A stretch of 64,000 nt of DNA from NCBI GenBank assembly GCA_963665085.2, contig CAXXXS010000001.1, positions 620,001 to 684,000 of the forward strand, in the 5' to 3' direction. The notes under the pieces were generated by a model. It did no database searches. It worked only from the letters and a program-made list of their open reading frames with translations, and was not told the DNA's origin. Positions 25,747 through 35,514 of the stretch are shown in pieces. Made by a program: the position numbers and the translations under genes. The stretch's first letter is position 1; each line of letters begins with the position of its first letter. The DNA comes from G963665085 sp963665085. Its GTDB lineage: Bacteria; Bacteroidota; Bacteroidia; Bacteroidales; JAAAOM01.

Positions 25747-27042
25747 TTATCCTACAAAATGATAATGCGAACCATAACGCTCAAAAGCAGACTTATCAAG
25801 AGATTCCCTGTGATCAGGGTGAGCAATGGAAATTAATAATTTTGCACGATCTTGCAATGTTTTCCCATAAAGGTTAACAGCTCCATACTCTGTAACTACC
25901 CAATGCATATTTGCACGTGTTGTTACTACACCAGAACCTTCAAGTAAAGTAGGAGATATTTTTGACACACCTTTCCCGGTAACAGAAGGAAGAGCAATAA
26001 TAGGCTTACCCCCTTTTGAATAACCAGCCCCACGAATAAAATCGATCTGTCCACCAACTCCTGAATAATGTTTTGTTCCGATAGAATCAGCACAAACCTG
26101 ACCAGTAATATCAACTGCCAAAGCTGAGTTAATTGCAGTCATTTTATCAAATTTACGAATGATGCTAACACTATTTGTGTGCCTTACATCCATCATTGCT
26201 ACACGAGGGTTGTCATCAACAAAATCATATAAAGCCTGGGATCCCATCAAGAAAGAAGCAACCATCTTTCCACGATCAAGAGCTTTATGTTTTCCGGTAA
26301 CAATACCTTTTTCAACTAATGGAAGAATACCATCAGCAAACATTTCTGTATGAACACCTAAATCTTTATGGTTTCCTAACTGAGCTAAAACTGCATTAGG
26401 GATACCACCAATCCCCATTTGTAAACAAGCACCGTCTTCAATTAGCTCTGCAACATTTTTACCAATTGCTTTATCCATTTCAGTTAATGGAGCAGGATCA
26501 TGTACATACAGTGGAGAATCATCTTCAACAAACATGTCTATTTCGCTTACATGAATCATTGCGTCTCCCCAAGCACGCGGCACATTTGGATTTATAGCTG
26601 CGATAACAGTATCAGCATTTTGAATTGCCGCTAAAGTAGCATCAACAGAAGTACCAAGTGAAACGTAGCCATGCTTGTCTGGTTTTGATACCAAAACCAT
26701 AACAACATTTACTTTTAGATAACCCTCACGGATAAGTTTTTGCGTCTCACTTAAAAAAACAGGAATATAATCTGCATAACCTGCTTGTGTTTGCTTACGT
26801 AAGTTTGCACCAACAAAAAATTGTTCAGAAACAAATATTCCTTCAAACTCAGGATCTGCAAAATCCACTTTGTTCTCAATATGAATGTGTTGAACTTTTA
26901 CATTTGAAAATTCTTTATTTCGTCCTCTCTCAACCATAGGTTTGATAAGGCAATGAGGAGTAACTGCAACACTACTTAAATGTACCCTGTCTCCGGTCTT
27001 AATTACTTTTACGGCCTCTTCGGCTGATATTGTTTTATACAT
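25747..27042 (-). CDS. Acetyl-CoA hydrolase/transferase family CoA-transferase
   Basis: A 431-residue family I-type CoA-transferase resembling 4-hydroxybutyrate or butyryl-CoA:acetate CoA-transferases. The probable catalytic Glu lies in GVHTEMFADG. The glycine loop QMGIGGIPNAVL, the block KHYSGVGGQIDFIRGA and the C-terminal VVTEYGAVNLYGKTLQDRA with AHPDHRE are clear. It moves CoA between short-chain acids and acetate, a step common in anaerobic fermenters; the exact acid is not decidable from sequence. The 213 bases upstream to ricT hold no gene. Confidence 0.88.
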   Translation of the reverse strand: MYKTISAEEAVKVIKTGDRVHLSSVAVTPHCLIKPMVERGRNKEFSNVKVQHIHIENKVDFADPEFEGIFVSEQFFVGANLRKQTQAGYADYIPVFLSETQKLIREGYLKVNVVMVLVSKPDKHGYVSLGTSVDATLAAIQNADTVIAAINPNVPRAWGDAMIHVSEIDMFVEDDSPLYVHDPAPLTEMDKAIGKNVAELIEDGACLQMGIGGIPNAVLAQLGNHKDLGVHTEMFADGILPLVEKGIVTGKHKALDRGKMVASFLMGSQALYDFVDDNPRVAMMDVRHTNSVSIIRKFDKMTAINSALAVDITGQVCADSIGTKHYSGVGGQIDFIRGAGYSKGGKPIIALPSVTGKGVSKISPTLLEGSGVVTTRANMHWVVTEYGAVNLYGKTLQDRAKLLISIAHPDHRESLDKSAFERYGSHYHFVG

Positions 27043-27255
27043 TTATCTTAATTATTTTGATTAATACTCAATATTTCCTTCAAACAACTACCCCTTACCA
27101 CATCCCAGAACTAACAAGGCTTGTGGCTTATCATTCAAAAAAGAACTAAAAGGGTTTTCGGGAAGAGTAGGTTTTACTAATACTTTTTCCCCGTAAAAAA
27201 GTTTCAGCTAAGATGCGCAAGATTTTCAAAATCTGCAAATTAATTTTGAGTATTA

Positions 27256-28356
27256 TCAAGCTTGAGGCTTTTTCTTTCCTTTAAAATTTTTTCTTTTATT
27301 TCTTGGTTTCCTTTTCTTATTCAATGTTTTATTGTCAAACCGGTTTATATCATCGACCTGACCAATAGTCATGCTATCTATTGCTTTTGTAGTTTCTATC
27401 TTTGCATCCACTAATTCTTCAACAACTTCCCCTTTTTTGTTTTTCATAATAATTTCTTTCACTCTATCCAGGGGAACCGGAGTTAAGTCAATTGGACCTT
27501 CTTTACTATACGAATACCAAAGAATTCTCTTAAAAATGTCTGTTTTGAAGTGATGTGCTATACCTTTTCTTGTTTCCAATTCCAGTAATTCTTTCGGAAA
27601 TTCTGCACGTGCATCCAGGTAAGTATCGAGTTCGTACATAAGACAACATTTTAATTTACCACATTGTCCTGCCAATTTTTGTGCATTTACAGGTAATTCC
27701 TGGTATCGAGCAGCATTTGTACTAACCGAAGTGAAATTTGTCCGCCATGAAGAACAACATAATTCCCTGCCACAAGAACCTATTCCGCCGATCATTCCAG
27801 CTTCTTGCCGGGCACCAATTTGTTTCATCTCAACACGAATGCTGAATTCTCTCGCATAATGTTTAATTAATTCGCGAAAGTCAACCCTGTCTTCTGCTAT
27901 GTAGTAAAAAATTGCTTTTGTACCGTCTCCTTGATATTCAACATCTCCTACTTTCATCTCAAGGCCAAGATTTTTTGCTATCTGCCTCGCCCGGATCATT
28001 GTCTGCGTTTCTTTACTTCTTGAATTCTCCAATTTCTCGATATCGCTTTCCCTTGCCTTTCGATATACTTTAGGAAACTCAATATTCTTTTTATCCAACC
28101 CCTTTTTCTTTAACTGGAGTAAGGCAAGCCTTCCTGTTAAAGTAACTGTTCCTATATCGTGTCCCGGAGATGATTCTACAGCAATAATATCACCACGTTT
28201 TAAATATATCCCAGCTTCATTTCTAAAAAATTCTTTCCTGGTATTTTTAAATTGTACCTCTATAAGATCTATCTCTTCTGAAGTATCTGGTAAATTTTCT
28301 AACCAATCGTATGATGATAATTTTGTATTATTAAATGTGCATCCTGCGCAACCCAT
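27256..28356 (-). CDS. ricT: PSP1-domain protein RicT
   Basis: A 366-residue PSP1/RicT protein. The N-terminus is MGCAGCTFNN, and the conserved cysteine set of the domain appears as GSCGRELCC and GQCGKLKCC (about residues 195-240), which bind an iron-sulfur cluster in the Bacillus Ric complex. The C-terminal 30 residues are Lys/Arg-rich (KKRKPRNKRKNFKGKKK), suggesting RNA or membrane contact. It follows holB by 130 bases on the same strand, a pairing common in Bacteroidota. The gliding gene gldH, often next in relatives, is absent here. Confidence 0.85.
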   Translation of the reverse strand: MGCAGCTFNNTKLSSYDWLENLPDTSEEIDLIEVQFKNTRKEFFRNEAGIYLKRGDIIAVESSPGHDIGTVTLTGRLALLQLKKKGLDKKNIEFPKVYRKARESDIEKLENSRSKETQTMIRARQIAKNLGLEMKVGDVEYQGDGTKAIFYYIAEDRVDFRELIKHYAREFSIRVEMKQIGARQEAGMIGGIGSCGRELCCSSWRTNFTSVSTNAARYQELPVNAQKLAGQCGKLKCCLMYELDTYLDARAEFPKELLELETRKGIAHHFKTDIFKRILWYSYSKEGPIDLTPVPLDRVKEIIMKNKKGEVVEELVDAKIETTKAIDSMTIGQVDDINRFDNKTLNKKRKPRNKRKNFKGKKKPQA

Positions 28357-28486
28357 ATTCTATTCAAATTGTTAATTTCCAAAAAACTTAAATAAGATAA
28401 ATAAAAATATCTTTATTATTCACCTTGTAATTATAAAATTCGCGTACGTTATTTTTATTTGATTTAAATAAGTAAAGATATGAATT

Positions 28487-29605
28487 CTATCTAATAAGCT
28501 TTACAATCTTTAAAGCCATATCGAGCAATGTAATTTTTCCGTATGCATTTCTCTCAATATCTGCCTGAGCTTGTGTTATTTCAGATGCAATCTGAAAGGC
28601 ATTATTTTGATTTATGAATGGACAAAATTTCTCTGCCCAGCCATATTCAATATCGGATAGTCTAACAATATCATTCACTTTTAAATTTAACATAAAATTT
28701 TCCCTTATCATTCGCAATGCGTAAGCAAAAAAACTTTTCTGCTTCTCTCTACCAAGACCTGACAACTCATCAACCCAGGAAAAAATTTCTATTAGCTTTC
28801 GACTATAACATAGCCTCATTATTTCAACAAACTTATTAAAATTATACTCTCTGCTTTTAGAATGATTTAAAAGATTCTGAGCTTCGAGATAATTTCCATT
28901 TGCTACACGTATTATACTATCAATTTCATTTTCAGAAATATCAAGTGTATTATGCAAATACATTTTTAGATCCTCATTTTCTATTTTTGGTATTTTTATT
29001 ATCTGAGTCCTAGAAAGAATTGTTTGCAAAATATTTCCAGTATCTTCAGTAACAAGTAAAAATAATGTCTTTTCAGGAGGCTCTTCGATAAGTTTAAGCA
29101 ACTTGTTTGATGCTGTCAAATTCATTTTTTCCGGCATCCATATAATCATTATTTTATACTCCGACTCATAGCTCTTAAGACTAAGTTTTCTAATAATCTC
29201 ATGAGACTCCCTCTCTCCTATCTGCCCTTGTTTGTTCTCAATATTAATTGATTCATACCACTGATTGGCATTTAAGTAAGAATTTTCAATTATCGTCCCT
29301 CTCCACTCTTTTATAAAATCATCACTCACAGGTTTTGTAATGGAACTACTCGCTACTGGATAAACAAAATGAAGATCCGGATGTTCTAATTTTGCAATTT
29401 TAGTACACGAAGGGCATTTCCCACATGAATCTTCACCTGATTTATTAACACATAAAACATACTGGGCAAAAGCAATTGCCAATGCAAGATTACCAGAACC
29501 TTCTTGTCCGACAAACAATTGTGCATGACTAATCCTGTTCTCTGAAACCATTTGAACAAGTTTCTTTTTTATTTCATTCTGTCCGATTACTTCTGCAAAG
29601 CGCAT
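28487..29605 (-). CDS. holB: DNA polymerase III subunit delta'
   Basis: A 372-residue clamp-loader subunit of the AAA+ fold. It has FAEVIGQNEIKKKLVQM, the RISHAQLFVGQEGSGNLALA loop in place of a full Walker A, and the four-cysteine zinc site CVNKSGEDSCGKCPSC. The region TASNKLLKLIEEPPEKTLFLLVTE, given in part, and LSRTQIIKIP match the delta' core. It works with the other clamp-loader subunits in replication and lies divergent from pgk. Confidence 0.9.
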   Translation of the reverse strand: MRFAEVIGQNEIKKKLVQMVSENRISHAQLFVGQEGSGNLALAIAFAQYVLCVNKSGEDSCGKCPSCTKIAKLEHPDLHFVYPVASSSITKPVSDDFIKEWRGTIIENSYLNANQWYESINIENKQGQIGERESHEIIRKLSLKSYESEYKIMIIWMPEKMNLTASNKLLKLIEEPPEKTLFLLVTEDTGNILQTILSRTQIIKIPKIENEDLKMYLHNTLDISENEIDSIIRVANGNYLEAQNLLNHSKSREYNFNKFVEIMRLCYSRKLIEIFSWVDELSGLGREKQKSFFAYALRMIRENFMLNLKVNDIVRLSDIEYGWAEKFCPFINQNNAFQIASEITQAQADIERNAYGKITLLDMALKIVKLIR

Positions 29606-29670
29606 GAAAAAAAATATAATATTTCTTATTTATCAATATAAAGCTACAAATGTATATAAAATACTTTTTT

Positions 29671-29678
29671 TACCTTTG
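29671..29678 (+). promoter_or_regulatory. -7 promoter box (TACCTTTG) of pgk
   Basis: TACCTTTG lies 32 bases before the pgk start and fits TAnnTTTG. No convincing -33 box is visible. Confidence 0.5.
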
Positions 29679-29710
29679 AGGCTTAAGTTAAACAATCAAA
29701 TAAATTAACA

Positions 29711-30898
29711 ATGCAAACAATTGAGAATTATAATTTTTCAGGTAAAAAAGCAATCGTTAGAGTAGATTTTAACGTGCCTTTGGACAAAGAAACGTTAGAA
29801 GTAACAGATGACACAAGAATTCGTGGTGCTTTGCCAACTATCAAAAAGATTTTAGATGATGGTGGTTCAGCAGTATTAATGTCTCACCTTGGCCGTCCGA
29901 AAGAAGGACCAGAAGAAAAATTCTCATTAAAGCATGTAGTTTCTACACTTTCAAAATTATCTGGTGTTGATGTAAAATTTGTTGATGATTGTATCGGCGA
30001 GAAAGTTTTAGAAGCAAAAGCTGCTCTTAAACCTGGTGAAATCCTACTTTTAGAAAACCTTCGTTTCTACAAACAAGAAAATAAAGATAAAGAAGGAATG
30101 CCAGAATTTGCTAAGAAATTAGCTGAAGGTTGCGACGTTTATGTAAATGATGCATTTGGTACAGCTCACCGTTCGCATGCATCAACTGCTGTAATAGCTC
30201 AATTTGTTGAAGACAAAATGGCTGGATTTCTACTTGAAAAAGAAATTAAATTCTTAGGAGATACTGTAGCTAATCCTGAAAAACCTTTTGTTGCGATCGT
30301 TGGTGGCGCTAAAGTTTCAGGCAAACTTGAAGTTTTAAAAACTTTTATTGAAAAAGTTGACACTATCTTAATTGGCGGTGGAATGGCTTATACATTCTAC
30401 AAAGCTCAAGGTCATTCAATTGGCAACTCTTTATTAGAAGAAGAATTAATTGACACTGCAAAACAAATTTTAGCGGATGCTAAAGCAAAAGGTGTTAAAT
30501 TCATGCTTCCTATTGATAACTTGGCTGCTGATAAATTCGATAACGATGCTACTATTGAGACTGTAGGTGTAGATATTCCTGAAGGAAAACTAGCATTAGA
30601 TATAGGACCTGAAACAGTAAAAGCTTATGCTGCTGAAATAGCAAGTGCAAAAACAGTTGTATGGAATGGTCCAATGGGATGTTTTGAAATGCCAAATTTT
30701 GCAAAAGGAACATTTGGTGTATGCCAAGCTGTTGCTGATTCTTCTGCCGTTTCTATTATTGGAGGCGGAGATTCTGTAGCTGCCGTTAATCAAAGTGGAT
30801 TAGCAGATAAAATGAGCCACATTTCAACAGGAGGTGGAGCTTCTTTAGAATTCCTTGAAGGTAAAGAATTACCAGGAATTAAAGCTGTAAGAGGATAA
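29711..30898 (+). CDS. pgk: Phosphoglycerate kinase
   Basis: A 395-residue glycolytic enzyme that transfers phosphate from 1,3-bisphosphoglycerate to ADP. It has the N-terminal signature VRVDFNVPLD, DTRIRGALPTI, the LMSHLGRPKEG substrate loop, NDAFGTAHRSHAST, and the C-terminal GPMGCFE and IIGGGDSVAAV nucleotide motifs. Codon use is more biased toward GCT and CTT than its neighbours, as expected for a highly expressed gene. It is followed by a strong terminator. Confidence 0.97.
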   Translation: MQTIENYNFSGKKAIVRVDFNVPLDKETLEVTDDTRIRGALPTIKKILDDGGSAVLMSHLGRPKEGPEEKFSLKHVVSTLSKLSGVDVKFVDDCIGEKVLEAKAALKPGEILLLENLRFYKQENKDKEGMPEFAKKLAEGCDVYVNDAFGTAHRSHASTAVIAQFVEDKMAGFLLEKEIKFLGDTVANPEKPFVAIVGGAKVSGKLEVLKTFIEKVDTILIGGGMAYTFYKAQGHSIGNSLLEEELIDTAKQILADAKAKGVKFMLPIDNLAADKFDNDATIETVGVDIPEGKLALDIGPETVKAYAAEIASAKTVVWNGPMGCFEMPNFAKGTFGVCQAVADSSAVSIIGGGDSVAAVNQSGLADKMSHISTGGGASLEFLEGKELPGIKAVRG

Positions 30899-30919
30899 AA
30901 CCTAAATAAATAAACTTTC

Positions 30920-30948
30920 AGCCGGAGTTATTTTTCTCCGGCTTTTTT
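30920..30948 (+). terminator. Rho-independent terminator of pgk
   Basis: AGCCGGAG and CTCCGGCT form an 8-bp stem with an eight-base loop, followed by a T run. It lies 21 bases after the pgk stop. Confidence 0.9.
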
Positions 30949-30967
30949 ATGATTAATGGATAATCCC

Positions 30968-30975
30968 TATCTTTG
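30968..30975 (+). promoter_or_regulatory. -7 promoter box (TATCTTTG) of proC
   Basis: A consensus -7 box 25 bases before the proC start, directly after the pgk terminator, so proC has its own promoter. Confidence 0.6.
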
Positions 30976-31000
30976 AAAACCATGACAAAAATCATATTAA

Positions 31001-31822
31001 ATGAACAATAATAAAATAGCTATTTTAGGCGGAGGAAACCTTGGATCCGCAATTGCAGAAGGACTAATTAGTTCTGATTACACTGAAGGTAAGAACATAA
31101 CTGTAACAAGAAGAAAAATACATTTAATTGAATATCTTACAAAAAAAGGGGCACATGTTACAAATGATAATATAGCTGCCGTTAAATCCTCTAATATCAT
31201 TATTCTTGCAGTAAAACCATACCAGGTACTTAACCTTGTATCTGAAATATCATCTGCATTATCTGATAAAAAACATATATTAGTATCTGTTGTTACAGGG
31301 ATTTCTATCAGGGAAATAAACAAAATAGTACCTAATATTCCTGTATACAGAGCAATGCCAAACACCGCAATTGCAATAAGAGAATCCATGACCTGTATTG
31401 CTTCAGGAAACGGACATGATAAAAAATTAGACATTGTTTGCAACATATTTGACCATCTCGGAAAAACGGTAATAATTAATGAAGAACTTATGGGTGCTGC
31501 TACAGTAATAGGTGCTTGTGGAGTTGCCTTTGCATTACGTTTTATGAGAGCAATGTCTCAGGGTGGTATTGAAATCGGTTTTAATTCAGAATTGTCACAA
31601 TTTATTACAGCTCAGACCATTAAAGGTGCTACGCAACTAATCCTGGAAAGTGAAAATCATCCGGAAAAAGAAATTGATAAAGTTACTACCCCCCAGGGAA
31701 TAACTATCTCAGGCCTGAATGAAATGGAACATCAAGGATTCAGTTCTGCAGTAATAAAAGGACTTCTTCAATCATTCAAAAAATTAGAAGCAATTGAAGA
31801 GAAAAAGAATAATAAAAATTAA
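31001..31822 (+). CDS. proC: Pyrroline-5-carboxylate reductase
   Basis: A 273-residue NAD(P)H-dependent enzyme for the last step of proline synthesis. It opens with the Rossmann loop IAILGGGNLGSAIAEGL, has AVKPYQV, the VYRAMPNTAI substrate block, and the C-terminal TTPQGITISGLNEME domain (canonical members read TSPGGTTIxGL). Its last four bases overlap the 3' end of the large T9SS-exported protein on the other strand. Confidence 0.92.
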   Translation: MNNNKIAILGGGNLGSAIAEGLISSDYTEGKNITVTRRKIHLIEYLTKKGAHVTNDNIAAVKSSNIIILAVKPYQVLNLVSEISSALSDKKHILVSVVTGISIREINKIVPNIPVYRAMPNTAIAIRESMTCIASGNGHDKKLDIVCNIFDHLGKTVIINEELMGAATVIGACGVAFALRFMRAMSQGGIEIGFNSELSQFITAQTIKGATQLILESENHPEKEIDKVTTPQGITISGLNEMEHQGFSSAVIKGLLQSFKKLEAIEEKKNNKN

Positions 31823-34800
31823 TATTTAATTAATCTTATTGATTCTGAGTAACCAGTTTCTAATTCTGTAACCCTCAAAAAATATAATCCAGAAGGAATT
31901 TCATAACCAAACTGTAGCGTTGATTCAGTTTCTTCTAGGATAGAGGAATGAAGTACATTACCAGAGATAGATATTAATTCCATCTTTAATTCACCACTTA
32001 TTCCATTTCTAGCTATTAGAAGACTATTTTTAAACGGATTTGGATAGGCACTAACTTTGTTTAGTTTAGCACTCTTATGGTTCCCAATTCCTACTGTTGG
32101 CTCTAATTTTTTATTAATCACTGCCTGTAAAACACTATTATCATCTTCATCCTGCAAGAACAAAGCAACTTTCATATTGTCTACATTCTCAACATTGTCA
32201 ACATCCCAGGTATAGCTATCTGAATATTCTTCATCTTCATCCCAGTCAGATTGTAATAAAATACCTCCTGCATCTGGCAAAAACTTCCTGAATGTATTCA
32301 TAAAAATGATATTCTCCCCATCTACTTCCAGTTCAACAGAATCTTCAAGAATTACAATGTATAGATATAAATCCCTGTCATTTGTTGATTCTAACGATTT
32401 TACCGAATAATCAACGCCAAGGGTATTATCCTCAACAACTGTATTTAATTCTAATTCAAAGTTTGATTCTTCAAGTGATTTTACAATAATATCATTGCTT
32501 GAGATATCACTTGTCCCGTATTCATAAATATCAGTCCCATCCAACAAAGACAATGGCACTGTTGAAGAGCCATAATATAGAAGACGGGCATTTACTTCAA
32601 GTGGGTTTATTAAATTAAAAGGATCGCTCCCCGGAAAATCTGTGTGATATTGAATATCTATCAGATCGTTAATATTCTCTAATCTAAGTGTATTTATGAG
32701 ATTGTCTTCTGTTAAACTAAGATCATCATTTGTGTTGGTAAAATGCTCTAAAAGAACCACATGATTTCGTTCCTGAAACCAAATATTATCAAAGCTTACA
32801 CCACCATTCTCGTTATTAGTACCATCAGAACCATATACAATTCTAAACTGAATATTGGTTTTTCCAGCTAATTCGTCCAATCGATGTCTTACTTCTACCC
32901 ACTTAGTATCCTTAATATTAGTCCAGCCTTCATCATGTCCGCCAGGGTTACCGTTTATCTGATATGAATTGTACCAATTAAGACCATCATCGACAGTACC
33001 AACTAGATTCCATGTTTTTCCATTATCCGTTGTATATTGCAGGTTTGCGCCGTCACGAACTTCCTCAAAATCCCTCCAAATATCAAACTTAACAAAAGGT
33101 TTCTCTATATCTTCAAAATTAAAACATGGACTTTTTATCCAAGAGGATTCTTCTCCCGTATATTCAAGTTGTGTGTACCATGCTTTATTGTTTGTTGTCT
33201 TACTAAGGCTTTCTTCTGTTGAGCCAAATAACCAACTGTTATTATTTAAAGCTTTGCTAAATTCATTTTCCCAATATGTATTAGTCACTTCAAAGTCCTG
33301 GAAATAAGGGCCATCAGCAATTTTAAAAGTAGGTTTGAGCTGAATATTATCCTCAACAGTATCTACACATCCTTGCGTAGTTTTTGCTATCAATTTCACC
33401 AGGTATTCATCAAGAAGACTGAATTTATAGTATATACTATCTCCATAAAAATATTCTGTCCCTACATCATCAGAAAAAATCCACTCATATTCAACTATAT
33501 CGTAATTACTGGTAACTGTTTGCACAAAAAGAATTGAAGTATCTGGATCTAAACACTCAGAGGAAAAAGTAAAACTTGAAAGAGGGCTTTTCCCAAATTC
33601 AATATCTTTTGTAGCAGTAGCCACACAATTTTCACTAGTAGTTGCAGTAAGAGATACAGTATAATCATCTGCTGTTTCGTACGTATGAGAAGGATTTTCT
33701 ATAGTACTGGTATTCTGAGAACTTCCAAAATCATTAAAATTCCATAACCAAGCAGTTATTTCATCTTCCGACTCGGTTTGGTTAATAAACCTAATTGCTA
33801 ATGGGGAATTTTCATTTACACATGTATCCTGTGTTGTGAAATAAATATGCGGTATATCATTAACAACAACCGTTTCTATGGCTTTACTAATACATCCACT
33901 TGGCGCTTCATAACTAAATGTAAGATCATTAGTCCCAACACTAGCTTTTTTGGGATTAAAATAGAAATTAATTGCGTCTGTAGTATCTGATTCGACACCT
34001 GTACCAGAAAACACACCGTCCAGTTCACTTCCATTTAATACAATTCGTGAATCATTTCCACAAAATTCTGTTGTATTAAGTATAAAAAAGACCTCATCCA
34101 CATATTCTATACTTATAATTCTTTCCAAAGCGTCATAAGAACTTCCGCTCCAATAGGTATACGTAATTGTATAATCGCCAACTCCAAGGACCTGGGGATT
34201 GATAGTAGCACTGTTGTCTCCATGGTTTGTTAACCCAACACCTCCTGATATTGAAAAAGTACCTACCTGCTCATAAATATTAGCCCCTGTTATAATAAAA
34301 GGATCTTCATTCGAACAAAACACATCCCTATCATCAGGAAAAAATATATTCGCAATCGAATCAATTATTGTAACCTCAGCTGTATCTGAATAAAAACAAC
34401 CCGTAGTAGGATTTTCATAGCTGTAAATTATTTCGTATGGCGTTTCGCCATATTCAACTGCCAATTCAGGATAAAATATTGAAGTACTCGTTACAACACC
34501 ATCTCCTTTAAATTCTCCTCCTGAAGGACTTGCCACTAGTTGAACAGGATTAGAGTTTATTGCATATGTTGAGCTCAGCCCAACAAACTGAATTTCAACA
34601 TCAGGATAATTCGATACTGTTGCTGAACCGCTGGACGTTCCAATACAACCATTATTATCTGTAAATTCTAATATTTCATATTCTCCAGGCTCTGTAACAT
34701 GGAAAGAAAAAGGTGTTGTATTAATTCCTTCTATCGTCCCAGCAGATTCATCATCAATCATATATTCCATATCATAAGGAGCAGAACCAGTAAATATTAC

Positions 34801-35514
34801 ACTCAACGGCGTTGATTCTTCTGCACATTTCTCATCTCCTCCCACTAAGTATGCAGTTGATTTATCATAATGCGATAATGTAAATGTTCCAACAGCTGTA
34901 CCCGTACAGTTTTGATCACTAACAGTAAGAAGTGAATATGTTCCTTCCTGAGAAATATTTAAATAATAGGGTGAAGATTGAATCTTAGAAACTGTTACGG
35001 CAGTTCCTCCATTATAACTGTATGTTATCTTCCATGGGGCGTTACCGTTAAGATCTATCCTTGCATTGTACGAACTTTCTTCACAAATTGATCTATTGCC
35101 AGATATTATTGCTTCCGTTAATGGTGCAATGAGACTCGTTTTTATAGTATCTGTAGAATACGTTATTGGCCCATCATTATCAGAAGCCGCAATCAAATAG
35201 AACTCTCCTGTTTTGTCGAATTCTAAAATTGTATCTTGCTCATAAATATTATTATAGATATTTGTAAAATCACCTTCTGAATTATTAACCTGGATTGTTA
35301 CACTCCATGGAGCGGTCCCCGCCAGGGATAAATTAATTTCCACAACCTCTCCATAACAAATAGCAGTCTCTCCAGTGATAACTGCTTGTTGAGCAAACAC
35401 TGAATTAGAAGTCAATAAAAGGACTATAGTGACTCCAAGATATAATATCTTATTTGCTAACCCTCGTAAATATGCAAATGGCCAGAAATTATTATTTTTG
35501 TATTTATTATTCAC
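31819..35514 (-). CDS. Giant T9SS-exported Ig/PKD-repeat surface protein
   Basis: A 1231-residue secreted protein. A long N-terminus with a signal segment (ILYLGVTIVLLLTSNSVFAQ) is followed by several Ig-like/PKD-like beta-sandwich units (about 45-560), a clear PKD domain (about 575-660, AWLWNFNDFGSSQNT...NPSHTYETADDYTVSLTA), a second PKD-like unit, then a jelly-roll carbohydrate- or ligand-binding-like domain (about 750-930, PYFQDFEVTNTYWENEF...VSFDNIWFQERN), a 250-residue region, and a T9SS sorting domain (VSAYPNPFKNSLLI...GLYFLRVTELE). It is the last gene of the STAND/TIR operon and starts eight bases inside the lipoprotein gene. Likely an adhesin or binding protein at the surface. Confidence 0.85.
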   Translation of the reverse strand: MNNKYKNNNFWPFAYLRGLANKILYLGVTIVLLLTSNSVFAQQAVITGETAICYGEVVEINLSLAGTAPWSVTIQVNNSEGDFTNIYNNIYEQDTILEFDKTGEFYLIAASDNDGPITYSTDTIKTSLIAPLTEAIISGNRSICEESSYNARIDLNGNAPWKITYSYNGGTAVTVSKIQSSPYYLNISQEGTYSLLTVSDQNCTGTAVGTFTLSHYDKSTAYLVGGDEKCAEESTPLSVIFTGSAPYDMEYMIDDESAGTIEGINTTPFSFHVTEPGEYEILEFTDNNGCIGTSSGSATVSNYPDVEIQFVGLSSTYAINSNPVQLVASPSGGEFKGDGVVTSTSIFYPELAVEYGETPYEIIYSYENPTTGCFYSDTAEVTIIDSIANIFFPDDRDVFCSNEDPFIITGANIYEQVGTFSISGGVGLTNHGDNSATINPQVLGVGDYTITYTYWSGSSYDALERIISIEYVDEVFFILNTTEFCGNDSRIVLNGSELDGVFSGTGVESDTTDAINFYFNPKKASVGTNDLTFSYEAPSGCISKAIETVVVNDIPHIYFTTQDTCVNENSPLAIRFINQTESEDEITAWLWNFNDFGSSQNTSTIENPSHTYETADDYTVSLTATTSENCVATATKDIEFGKSPLSSFTFSSECLDPDTSILFVQTVTSNYDIVEYEWIFSDDVGTEYFYGDSIYYKFSLLDEYLVKLIAKTTQGCVDTVEDNIQLKPTFKIADGPYFQDFEVTNTYWENEFSKALNNNSWLFGSTEESLSKTTNNKAWYTQLEYTGEESSWIKSPCFNFEDIEKPFVKFDIWRDFEEVRDGANLQYTTDNGKTWNLVGTVDDGLNWYNSYQINGNPGGHDEGWTNIKDTKWVEVRHRLDELAGKTNIQFRIVYGSDGTNNENGGVSFDNIWFQERNHVVLLEHFTNTNDDLSLTEDNLINTLRLENINDLIDIQYHTDFPGSDPFNLINPLEVNARLLYYGSSTVPLSLLDGTDIYEYGTSDISSNDIIVKSLEESNFELELNTVVEDNTLGVDYSVKSLESTNDRDLYLYIVILEDSVELEVDGENIIFMNTFRKFLPDAGGILLQSDWDEDEEYSDSYTWDVDNVENVDNMKVALFLQDEDDNSVLQAVINKKLEPTVGIGNHKSAKLNKVSAYPNPFKNSLLIARNGISGELKMELISISGNVLHSSILEETESTLQFGYEIPSGLYFLRVTELETGYSESIRLIKY

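Noticed and set aside
32969..33307. Plus-strand frames inside the giant T9SS protein
   Set aside because: Antisense shadows; the minus-strand frame has continuous Ig/PKD and T9SS domain structure.
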